Shown here in pieces: positions 8,056 to 13,869 of a stretch of 13,869 bases of DNA (positions are counted from its first letter, which is position 1; each line of letters starts with the position of its first letter). The translations under genes were made by a program, and so were the position numbers. The stretch lies in contig CANRHA010000018.1 of the NCBI GenBank assembly GCA_947630315.1, positions 1 through 13,869 of the forward strand, in the 5' to 3' direction. The notes beneath the pieces were generated by a model. The model ran no database searches, was not told where the DNA came from, and saw only the letters and a list, made by a program, of their open reading frames with translations. Source of the stretch: an uncultured Clostridia bacterium. Its GTDB lineage: Bacteria > Bacillota > Clostridia > Oscillospirales > Ruminococcaceae.

Positions 8056-8074
8056 AAAGATAGGTAGGTTAGTG

Positions 8075-8524
8075 TTATGAGTTGGCAAGATAGTAAGTGC
8101 CTTTAGCCATGCCAGAAGGAGCAGCGCCGGTAGCAACCTTAATAACAATTCCTTCGCCCTTAGTGTGTGAAAACTCGCCAGTTCCACAGGCGGCAGAAGT
8201 GGCGCACTTTGTACCGGTCTCGTCGCCGGTTGTCATAAGTTTGTAATCATTAGTGCCAGAGGTAGTAGCAAGACTTCCGTCTTTCTGGAAGTAGAAAGCG
8301 GCAGTAGTGGAATCTAAGGTGCCGTCGTCTTTGGTTATGCCGCCCTCAAGGTTAGCAACCTGAGCAAGAGCATAGCAGTTACGAATATTCGCATGGTCGG
8401 TCTGAAGTCTTGCGTTCTCAAGCTGTCCGGCGAATACCGGGATAGCGATTGCGATGAGGATAGCGATAATAGCGATAACTATCAGCAATTCCGCAAGGGT
8501 AAAACCCTTATTATTTCTTTTCAT
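8075..8524 (-). CDS. pilA: Type IV major pilin, second tandem copy
   Basis: The 149-residue prepilin has a 7-residue leader (MKRNNKG) cut before FTLAE, with Glu at +5 of the mature protein, followed by the long hydrophobic alpha-1 helix to about residue 30 and an amphipathic continuation (GQLENARLQTDHANIR). The globular part is small and has a Cys-x5-Cys pair (107 and 113) plus Cys50 in the helix. GGAGG lies 9 nt before the ATG. It is a paralogue of the pilin immediately upstream: 57 of 63 residues match between the cleavage region and residue 68, while the C-terminal half differs. It is probably an abundant fibre subunit. Which of the two pilins dominates cannot be told from sequence. Confidence 0.95.
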   Translation of the reverse strand: MKRNNKGFTLAELLIVIAIIAILIAIAIPVFAGQLENARLQTDHANIRNCYALAQVANLEGGITKDDGTLDSTTAAFYFQKDGSLATTSGTNDYKLMTTGDETGTKCATSAACGTGEFSHTKGEGIVIKVATGAAPSGMAKGTYYLANS

Positions 8525-8557
8525 AGTTTAGTTCCTCCAAAATAAACTTAAATAAGA

Positions 8558-9007
8558 TTATGAAGCAGAGTCAGAGAGAATCCAGTCAGAAGTTCCGTCA
8601 TACCTGATGTAAAGTTTTGCCTTAGCAGCATGAGTGAAACTACTAGAGAGGCAGCCGGCAGAAGAAGCGCACTTTTCCTTTGCTCCGCTGTCGTCGCCGT
8701 CAGTAAGGCACTCATATGCATTGGTAACCGAAGTCGAATTAACAACTATGCTACCGTCTTTGCAGAAGACATACACTTTGCTGTCATCAGTGTCAATACT
8801 TCCATCGTCTTTCGTGATACCGCCATTGAGGTTAGCTACCTGAGCAATAGCGTAAGCAGAACGAATGTTCGCATGGTCTGTCTGGAGACGAGCGTTTTCG
8901 AGCTGTCCGCCGAACGCCGGAATCGCAATCGCAATCAAAATCGCGATGATAGCGATAACGATCAGAAGCTCAGCAAGGGTGAAGCCCTTTTTGTTAAGCC
9001 TTTTCAT
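8558..9007 (-). CDS. pilA: Type IV major pilin, first tandem copy
   Basis: The 149-residue prepilin has an 8-residue leader (MKRLNKKG) cut before FTLAE, with Glu at +5. The hydrophobic helix to residue 30 and the amphipathic part to about 60 are near identical to those of its tandem partner, then the sequences diverge. Cysteines are at 82, 100, 113 and 119; the 113/119 pair aligns with the partner's Cys-x5-Cys, while 82 and 100 are unique and could form a second disulfide. AAAGGAAG lies about 9 nt before the ATG. A promoter-like sequence overlaps the end of the preceding gene, so the pilin pair may be transcribed on its own as well as from the main promoter. The next pilin starts 33 nt after this stop. 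Confidence 0.95.
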   Translation of the reverse strand: MKRLNKKGFTLAELLIVIAIIAILIAIAIPAFGGQLENARLQTDHANIRSAYAIAQVANLNGGITKDDGSIDTDDSKVYVFCKDGSIVVNSTSVTNAYECLTDGDDSGAKEKCASSAGCLSSSFTHAAKAKLYIRYDGTSDWILSDSAS

Positions 9008-9046
9008 GAATGAAATCTTCCTTTCAGAATAAAATATTTATCAGAA

Positions 9047-9058
9047 AACCCGCGGGTT
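9047..9058. repeat. 12-bp perfect palindrome in the pilin leader
   Basis: AACCCGCGGGTT lies between the putative internal promoter and the ribosome site of the first pilin, and is followed in the message by TTCT. Its stem with a CGCG loop is only 4 bp, so it is weak as a terminator. It may be an operator or a leader element. Confidence 0.5.
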
Positions 9059-9068
9059 GCAGCGAGTA

Positions 9069-9097
9069 ATTCTAACCGTTGTTCAATAAAATTTCAA
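9069..9097 (-). promoter_or_regulatory. Probable internal promoter for the two major pilins
   Basis: On the minus strand, TTGAAA (9097-9092) and TAGAAT (9074-9069) are separated by exactly 17 nt. Each hexamer matches five of six positions of the vegetative sigma consensus. Transcription would start near 9062, giving a leader of about 55 nt before the first pilin ATG. It overlaps the last codons of the minor pilin gene. A separate promoter would fit the high demand for pilin. Confidence 0.6.
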
Positions 9098-9533
9098 GCC
9101 ATGAGTTGTATAAAACCTCGCCGTCGCCGGTTACAACTACATAAAGCTCGGTTTCGCCTACCGCCCTCGAATCGGCTTTTGCAAGCTCGCCGAAGGCTTT
9201 GTTTCCGCCGTCGTTAAAGGCGTCTTTTTTCGGCAGCTCAATTTCGGAAAAATCTTTGGTCTCGGGGTCTAAAGCGGCGTGTGAAACTATCATCAAAACC
9301 TCTGACCGCCCCGAAAACGTATATACTACCGGCTCGCCGTCGTAATGCGAAAGCATATATTCCTGACGCGCTAAATCCTCGGCTCTTACCGCCTTTTGCC
9401 TGTCCTGCGAGCGGCGCTGGGTCTCAAAAAAGTTAAGTACTACCGGGATAAATATTGCTATTACTATTAAAACTATTATTATTACGCTTATAAGCTCAAA
9501 TCGGGTGTATCCGCGCCGGCCTCGTTTTGTCAT
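9072..9533 (-). CDS. Minor pilin-like protein with degenerate prepilin cleavage motif
   Basis: The 153-residue protein has a basic start (MTKRGRRG), then YTRFE, then one hydrophobic helix (about 14-34). This parallels the class III pattern G|FTLxE: Gly8 at -1, Tyr at +1, Thr at +2 and Glu13 at +5 are acceptable, but +3 is Arg where a Leu is usual. After the helix comes a charged, Arg-rich helical stretch (about 38-58) and a small C-terminal domain with no motif I recognise. Its ATG overlaps the pilC stop as ATGA, so it is translationally coupled to pilC. Position and layout suggest a minor pilin or pseudopilin that primes or joins the fibre. An alternative is an uncleaved bitopic membrane accessory protein. 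Confidence 0.78.
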   Translation of the reverse strand: MTKRGRRGYTRFELISVIIIVLIVIAIFIPVVLNFFETQRRSQDRQKAVRAEDLARQEYMLSHYDGEPVVYTFSGRSEVLMIVSHAALDPETKDFSEIELPKKDAFNDGGNKAFGELAKADSRAVGETELYVVVTGDGEVLYNSWLEILLNNG

Positions 9534-10747
9534 TGAGCAGCTATTCCTCCGTACATATTGAACATTGGCAGATATACCGCCAAAAGTATGAATCCTACAA
9601 AAACGCCGAGGAATATTGTAAGCAGCGGCTCTAACATTCCGAGCGCCTTATCCGAGGCGGCTACGGCTTCTTCGTCGTAGTAGCTGCCAATGGTGTCCAT
9701 CGTTTCCTCTAACGAACCCGATTCCTCGCCTACCGATACCATCTCGACAAGCATTTCGGGCAGGTATTCGTTATCTTTTAAAACGGTTCCGAAGCTCTTT
9801 CCGCTTTCAAGCTCGACTACCGCCTTTTCTAAGGTAACTCCAACCGCGCGGTTATCGACTACTCGGCTTACAATGCTTAATACCCTCGAGGCCGGAAGTC
9901 CGGCGGTAAGTAAGGTAGATACTGTATTTGCAAACTGGCTTGCGGAGTTCATTATACCTATTTTACCTATAACGGGTATTTTAAGTCTGAATTTATCGAC
10001 ATTAAGCTCGCCGTTAGGGGTCTTTTTATAAAGCTTGTAGGCTATTATGATCACGACTACGCCGACTATAAGGAACGGCCAGTAGCCTACGAAGAAATCG
10101 GATATCGCTATAAGTATACGGGTTATAAGCGGCAGATCCTGACCCATATTTCCGTACAGTTCGAGCATAGTAGGCACGAGCACTACCATTACTATTCCGA
10201 CGACAACAAACGAAAGAAGTATTACGACCGCCGGGTAAGTAAGTGCCGAGCGGACCTTCTTTTTGACCTTGTAAGCTTTTTCGTAATAGCTTGAAAGCCT
10301 GTCGAAGCAAAGCTCCAAGGTACCCGATTCCTCGCCCGCGCGGACGGTTTCTATAAATGCCGAGGGGATCTTCTTGCCGTTTTTTTCAAGGCTGTGCGCA
10401 AGGGAATATCCGGCGTTTACGTCTGCCGCGCATTCGGTAAGAATACGTTTCATAAGGCGGTCTGAGGTCTGTGCGGCGATAAGTTCGACTACCCTGCCGA
10501 TAGAAATTCCCGCCCTGAGCATTATTGAAAACTGCGAAGCCGTAAGCGACAGGGTTTTATCCTCTACCCAAAGCGGCTCGTTTATATCGAAGTGTTTTTT
10601 CTCGCTGGAGTCAACCTCGGTGATCTTTTCGACGATAGTGCAGGTTTTTTTGATCTGTTCTACGGCTTCAAACTCGCTGTAGGCCTCAATAACCCCGCTG
10701 ATAAGAGCACCGTCGGCGGTACGCGCCTTATATTTATAGGTCGTCAT
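9530..10747 (-). CDS. pilC: Type IV pilus inner-membrane platform protein PilC
   Basis: The 405-residue protein is of normal family length and has two T2SSF domains (about 70-195 and 270-395), each with the conserved GEESG signature (138-142 and 340-344). Hydrophobic segments lie at about 171-195, 218-238 and 372-398. PilC is the membrane platform on which the ATPases PilB and PilT act to insert or extract pilin subunits. GAGGTGA lies 3 nt before the ATG, 16 nt after the pilT stop. The stop overlaps the start of the next gene (ATGA), indicating coupled translation with the minor pilin-like protein. Confidence 0.97.
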   Translation of the reverse strand: MTTYKYKARTADGALISGVIEAYSEFEAVEQIKKTCTIVEKITEVDSSEKKHFDINEPLWVEDKTLSLTASQFSIMLRAGISIGRVVELIAAQTSDRLMKRILTECAADVNAGYSLAHSLEKNGKKIPSAFIETVRAGEESGTLELCFDRLSSYYEKAYKVKKKVRSALTYPAVVILLSFVVVGIVMVVLVPTMLELYGNMGQDLPLITRILIAISDFFVGYWPFLIVGVVVIIIAYKLYKKTPNGELNVDKFRLKIPVIGKIGIMNSASQFANTVSTLLTAGLPASRVLSIVSRVVDNRAVGVTLEKAVVELESGKSFGTVLKDNEYLPEMLVEMVSVGEESGSLEETMDTIGSYYDEEAVAASDKALGMLEPLLTIFLGVFVGFILLAVYLPMFNMYGGIAAQ

Positions 10748-10763
10748 GCTCTCACCTCGGATA

Positions 10764-11816
10764 TCAGTACATGGTGTTCTTCTTTACATATTCGGGATCC
10801 CTGGCGGCTCCCCTTGCGGTTTCCGCCGAGATGGTCTTGTTTTTATAAAGCTGGATAAGCGCGTTGTCCATTGTTATGCTGCCCTCGGCCGCCGAGGTGG
10901 ATATCGCGCTGATTATCTGCGGGGTCTTTCCCTCGCGGATAAGGTTCCGTATTGCCGGCGTTACCATCATAAGCTCGCAGGCGCAGACTCTTCCGCCGGT
11001 TTTTCTCGGCAAAAGCTGCTGAGACAAAACCGCCATCAGGGTAGTTGAAAGCTGAAGCCTTATCTGTCTCTGTCTGCCCTCCGGAAAGACGTCCACGACG
11101 CGGTCTATTGCCTCCGCCGCCGAATTTGTATGGAGCGTTGCGAATACAAGGTGTCCTGTCTCCGCAGCGGTAAGGGCGGTCTCTATGGTGTTCAGATCGC
11201 GCATTTCTCCTATTAGTATTACGTCGGGGTCCTCGCGGAGTATTGCGCGCAGGCCGGTCTCGTAGCTCTCGGTATCGGTTCCTATTTCGCGCTGGTTGAT
11301 GGTGCACATATCGGGGTTATATATGTATTCAATAGGGTCCTCAAGGGTTACGATATGGCTGGGGTAGTTGTGGTTTATGCGGTCAAGAAGGGCGGCAAGG
11401 GTCGTAGATTTGCCCGAGCCGGTCTCGCCGGTCACGAGAACTATTCCCCTGTTCAGCGCCGGGAAGCCCTGGACCGCCGGAGGCAGCCCGAGGGAATCTA
11501 AATCTGGGATCTTTTCGGACAAAAGGCGTATCGCGCTCGAAACTGCGCCCCTCTGCCTGAATATGTTGATACGGCATCTTATACCGCCGTCAAAGGTTAT
11601 GGCAAGGTCAAGCTCGCCCATTTTCTCTATCTTCCGGTACTCATGCCCCGCCATTTCGCGGGCGTAGTTCTCACAATCCTCATCGGTCAGAACATAGCCG
11701 TCGTAATCCTGAAGATCGCCGTCTACTCTTATTCTTATCGGGAGGCCCCTTACTATATGGATATCCGAGGCGCGTCTGGCCCGTGAATCCTGAATTACTT
11801 TGGTTAAATCTGTCAT
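10764..11816 (-). CDS. pilT: Type IV pilus retraction ATPase PilT
   Basis: The 350-residue protein is typical of PilT: short N-terminal domain, then a RecA-like core with Walker A GETGSGKST (130-138), Asp box VTLEDPIEY (156-164), Walker B LREDPDVILIGEMRD (193-207) and His box GHLVFATLHTN (221-231). The C-terminal motif AIRNLIREGK (288-297) is the PilT signature needed for retraction in studied homologues and is absent from PilB. This separates it from a second extension ATPase. It is a cytoplasmic hexamer that depolymerises the fibre and powers twitching motility. AGGAGG lies 4 nt before the ATG; the gap from pilB is 21 nt and to pilC 16 nt. Confidence 0.97.
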   Translation of the reverse strand: MTDLTKVIQDSRARRASDIHIVRGLPIRIRVDGDLQDYDGYVLTDEDCENYAREMAGHEYRKIEKMGELDLAITFDGGIRCRINIFRQRGAVSSAIRLLSEKIPDLDSLGLPPAVQGFPALNRGIVLVTGETGSGKSTTLAALLDRINHNYPSHIVTLEDPIEYIYNPDMCTINQREIGTDTESYETGLRAILREDPDVILIGEMRDLNTIETALTAAETGHLVFATLHTNSAAEAIDRVVDVFPEGRQRQIRLQLSTTLMAVLSQQLLPRKTGGRVCACELMMVTPAIRNLIREGKTPQIISAISTSAAEGSITMDNALIQLYKNKTISAETARGAARDPEYVKKNTMY

Positions 11817-11837
11817 GGCTCCTCCTGAAGCGGTTTA

Positions 11838-13538
11838 TCAGTCTGTTTCAACGGCGTTTAGTATCCTCGTCATCTCGGAAACGGTGGTCACGCCTCTGAG
11901 AACAAGGTCGCGGGCGCCGTCCTTAAGGGAGCGGTAATGCCCCTCTTTTACAAATTCCTCCATAAGCTCGGCGCGCGGAACGTTTTCGGCAACCATTCTC
12001 TTGGTCCTGCGGCTCATTACGAGTATCTCGAAAACGGCGATTCGGCCGTGGTAGCCGGTGTGGAAGCAGTTGGGGCAGCCCTTGCCCTTATATATCTTGA
12101 CGTCCTTGCTGTCCGGCGGGAGGCCCATTCTCATCAGTTCGTCCTCGTCGGCGATGTATTCGGTCTTGCAGTCGGGGCATATCCTTCTGACGAGTCTCTG
12201 GGAGATGACTCCCTTTAAAGCCTCGGCAATAAGGTAGGGCTCGCAGCCTATATCAAGAAGTCGGTCGAGCAGCGATATGGCGCTGTTCGTATGAAGCGTT
12301 GAAAGGACAAGGTGTCCGGTGATGGCTGCTCTGAGGGCGATCTCGGCGGTCTCGCCGTCGCGTATTTCGCCAACGGCTATGATGTCGGGGTCCTGACGCA
12401 GGATAGAACGCAGGCCGCCCGCAAAGGTCATGCCCACCTTATCGTTTATCTGGACCTGGTTTACGCCGTCGATGTCGTATTCTACCGGGTCTTCAAGGGT
12501 TACAAGGTTGACCTCGGGGGTGTTAAGCGAACCTATCATCGTGTACATGGTAGAGGACTTGCCCGAGCCGGTAGGACCGACTATTATTACCATGCCGTCG
12601 GAATTGTTCATCAGTAAATTATATTTTTCAAGATCCTCTCCCATGAGTCCGAGGGAATCCGCGCTGCGAAGCTGAGCGCTTTTATTTAAGATACGGATAG
12701 TTATCTTTTCGCCGTAAATCGTCGGCAGCGTTGAAATACGGAGGTCTATTTCGGTTCCCCTTACCCTTACGTTAGCGCGGCCGTCCTGAGGCGCTCTGCG
12801 TTCGGTAAGGTCGAGGTTTGACATTACCTTTATTCTTGATATGACCGAACCCATGAGATCGCGGGGAACGGTAAGGATCTGCCTTAAAACGCCGTCGATC
12901 CTCATTCTTACTACCATATCGCCGGCCCGCGGCTCCATATGTATATCCGAAGCGCGTTCCGTTACGCCGCGCTCTATAATCGAGTTTACAAGCCTTACGG
13001 TAGGAGCGGTCGCCCCGCCCTCATCAACGATCTCCTGAGCGCTGTTGGATATCTGGACTACCGCCGCGCCGCCCTCGCTGCGCATATCCTCAATAGCCCT
13101 TGCCGCGCCCTCATTTCCGTAAAGGGTAGCTATAGCGCGGTCAACGGCCGTCGCCTGGGCGATAACCGGCGAGACCCTCTTTCGGGTCGCGGTTCTTACC
13201 TCCTCAAGGGCAACGAAGTTCATCGGGTCGGACATCGCCAGAACAAGCTCGTCTTTAACGACCTTTATCGGCACGACGCCGTGTTTTTTGGCTATGTTTT
13301 TCGGGAGTATCCGGGCCATGTCGGTAGGTATGGTGATCTTTGTGAGATCGACATAATTTATACCGAGCTGGAGCGCCATGGTATCGATAAACTGCTGTTC
13401 GGTTATAAAGCCGGATTCGATAAGTACGGTGCCGAGGCGCTTCTTGGTAGTTTTCTGAATTTCAAGAGCCTTTTGAAGCTGTTCTTCATCAATCAGACCT
13501 GCCGATTTAAGCAGATCACCAAGACGCATATATGCCAT
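11838..13538 (-). CDS. pilB: Type IV pilus extension ATPase PilB (GspE family)
   Basis: The 566-residue protein has the full PilB layout. An N-terminal MshEN-type region (about 1-145) is followed by a second N domain (about 180-300). The RecA-like motor has Walker A GPTGSGKSS (321-329), Asp box VTLEDPVEY (346-354), Walker B RQDPDIIAVGEIRD (381-394) and His box GHLVLSTLHTN (408-418). Four cysteines, CPDC (454-457) and CPNC (488-491), form the usual zinc-binding module. MshEN domains bind cyclic-di-GMP in several studied homologues; whether this copy does cannot be judged by eye. GGAGGG lies 7 nt before the ATG, favouring it over the ATG at codon 4. It is the first gene of the cluster, directly after a strong promoter. 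Confidence 0.97.
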   Translation of the reverse strand: MAYMRLGDLLKSAGLIDEEQLQKALEIQKTTKKRLGTVLIESGFITEQQFIDTMALQLGINYVDLTKITIPTDMARILPKNIAKKHGVVPIKVVKDELVLAMSDPMNFVALEEVRTATRKRVSPVIAQATAVDRAIATLYGNEGAARAIEDMRSEGGAAVVQISNSAQEIVDEGGATAPTVRLVNSIIERGVTERASDIHMEPRAGDMVVRMRIDGVLRQILTVPRDLMGSVISRIKVMSNLDLTERRAPQDGRANVRVRGTEIDLRISTLPTIYGEKITIRILNKSAQLRSADSLGLMGEDLEKYNLLMNNSDGMVIIVGPTGSGKSSTMYTMIGSLNTPEVNLVTLEDPVEYDIDGVNQVQINDKVGMTFAGGLRSILRQDPDIIAVGEIRDGETAEIALRAAITGHLVLSTLHTNSAISLLDRLLDIGCEPYLIAEALKGVISQRLVRRICPDCKTEYIADEDELMRMGLPPDSKDVKIYKGKGCPNCFHTGYHGRIAVFEILVMSRRTKRMVAENVPRAELMEEFVKEGHYRSLKDGARDLVLRGVTTVSEMTRILNAVETD

Positions 13539-13612
13539 TTCGGCGCCCTCCGAATAAAAGATTTACAGACCCGTGTATCTGCGACTGAGCAGACTGCACA
13601 GGGTGATACATT
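13539..13612 (-). promoter_or_regulatory. Structured 5' leader of the pilus operon
   Basis: This is the inferred leader of about 74 nt, from the predicted start near 13612 to the pilB ATG. TGTATC (13610-13605) can pair with GATACA (13579-13574). An inner hairpin TCTGC/GCAGA (13593-13589 with 13582-13578) shares two bases with the outer stem, so the two compete. It is too short and lacks the conserved core for a cyclic-di-GMP riboswitch. The ribosome site GGAGGG is at 13551-13546. Confidence 0.4.
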
Positions 13613-13618
13613 AACTAT

Positions 13619-13646
13619 ATTATACACTATTGTGCACTTTTGTCAA
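13619..13646 (-). promoter_or_regulatory. Main promoter of the pilus operon
   Basis: On the minus strand, TTGACA (13646-13641) and TATAAT (13624-13619) are both perfect vegetative sigma hexamers, separated by 16 nt. The spacer holds an imperfect inverted repeat TGCAC-AATA-GTGTA that overlaps the -10 box by two bases and could be an operator. The predicted start is near 13612, about 74 nt before pilB. Confidence 0.88.
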
Positions 13647-13648
13647 TA

Positions 13649-13657
13649 CCCCCCCCC
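13649..13657. repeat. Nine-base C/G homopolymer next to the -35 box
   Basis: Nine C residues on the plus strand (nine G in the sense of the operon) end two bases upstream of the -35 hexamer and separate it from an AT-rich stretch (13658-13706). Runs of this length slip readily during replication. Confidence 0.9.
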
Positions 13658-13746
13658 GAGTTGAAATTTTTTATGTACAATTTTTGTGAATTTTCGCCAA
13701 AATTTCCGGGGCGGGAATGTAGAAGGCGACAGGCGAACTGGCGGAA

Positions 13747-13784
13747 GTTAGAAGATAGGTGTTAGAGGATAGATGTTAGAGCGC
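13747..13784. repeat. 14-bp imperfect tandem repeat
   Basis: The units are GTTAGAAGATAGGT (13747-13760), GTTAGAGGATAGAT (13761-13774) and a partial GTTAGAGCGC (13775-13784). The first two differ at two positions. It lies about 100 bases upstream of the promoter. Function unknown. Confidence 0.8.
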
Positions 13785-13803
13785 TCCACTGAGGGCGAGT
13801 GGA
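13785..13803. repeat. Small inverted repeat
   Basis: TCCACT and AGTGGA form a 6-bp stem with a 7-base loop, with no T tract on either side. It may be the remnant of a terminator or chance. Confidence 0.35.
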
Positions 13804-13869
13804 ACAGAGTGCGGCTGACATGGGCGGGGAGCGAGGAGGGATCCGCGCCCTCAACCCCCGCCCTGTGGG

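Larger units (their letters stand above)
7809..8074 (-). other. Intergenic segment between the second major pilin and pilD
   Basis: This 266-base gap is the largest inside the cluster. It contains overlapping palindromes, two GC-rich hairpins and an 8-bp tandem repeat, each listed separately. I see no convincing ORF. A poor promoter-like match (TTAAAA, 16 nt, ATAATC) lies upstream of pilD on the minus strand but is not good enough to call. Confidence 0.6.
13658..13869. other. Intergenic region upstream of the pilus operon
   Basis: No supported coding sequence lies here. The part nearest the promoter (13658-13706) is AT-rich with several A or T runs and could act as an upstream promoter element. 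The distal part is GC-rich and contains the 14-bp tandem repeat and a small hairpin listed separately. The flanking gene is outside the window. Confidence 0.6.

Noticed and set aside
4680..13538. Type II secretion or competence (ComG) operon
   Set aside because: The presence of PilT with its AIRNLIREGK motif and of PilM, PilN and PilO identifies a retractable type IV pilus.
13539..13612. Cyclic-di-GMP riboswitch ahead of the pilus operon
   Set aside because: Such switches precede pilus genes in some clostridia, but this leader is only about 74 nt and lacks the conserved riboswitch core.
12939..13664. A 241-codon open frame on the plus strand opposite pilB
   Set aside because: It is antisense to a gene with complete ATPase motifs, has no family resemblance and no ribosome site, and is explained by codon bias in pilB.

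Overview
The window holds one long minus-strand cluster encoding a type IV pilus (T4P) machine. Base composition is moderate. Ribosome-binding sites are strong GGAGG-type, one main promoter matches the vegetative sigma consensus almost exactly, and no outer-membrane secretin (PilQ) or PilP is present. PilM, PilN, PilO, an MshEN-bearing PilB and a large GLUG-type pilin-like protein all occur. Together these suggest a monoderm Firmicute of the class Clostridia, most likely a gut Oscillospiraceae/Ruminococcaceae relative. That placement is inferred from gene content and style, not from a marker gene.

In transcription order (right to left): an intergenic region with a short 14-bp tandem repeat, a nine-base G tract, a near-perfect promoter and a structured leader (13869-13539); pilB, extension ATPase (13538-11838); pilT, retraction ATPase (11816-10764); pilC, platform protein (10747-9530); a small minor pilin-like protein with a degenerate cleavage motif (9533-9072), translationally coupled to pilC; a probable internal promoter; two tandem paralogous major pilins (9007-8558 and 8524-8075); a 265-base intergenic segment with overlapping palindromes and two GC-rich hairpins (8074-7809); pilD, prepilin peptidase (7808-7002); pilM, pilN and pilO, the inner-membrane alignment complex (6985-4680); and a very large prepilin-like protein that starts at 4636 and is still open at the left edge (at least 1,545 residues).

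How they work together: PilD cleaves and methylates the pilins. PilB drives assembly through PilC, and PilT drives retraction. PilM, PilN and PilO couple the cytoplasmic motors to the envelope. The two small pilins are probable fibre subunits. The giant protein has a canonical class III leader followed by more than 1,400 residues of extracellular sequence, including two blocks of GLUG-like repeats, so it is best read as a modular minor pilin carrying an adhesive or substrate-binding head, perhaps at the pilus tip.

The most noteworthy points are the giant GLUG-bearing prepilin with an internal AT-rich segment, the heptapeptide-repeat tail on PilN, the degenerate minor pilin, the synonymously diverged pilin pair with its own likely promoter and downstream hairpins, and the G9 tract directly upstream of the -35 box of the main promoter.
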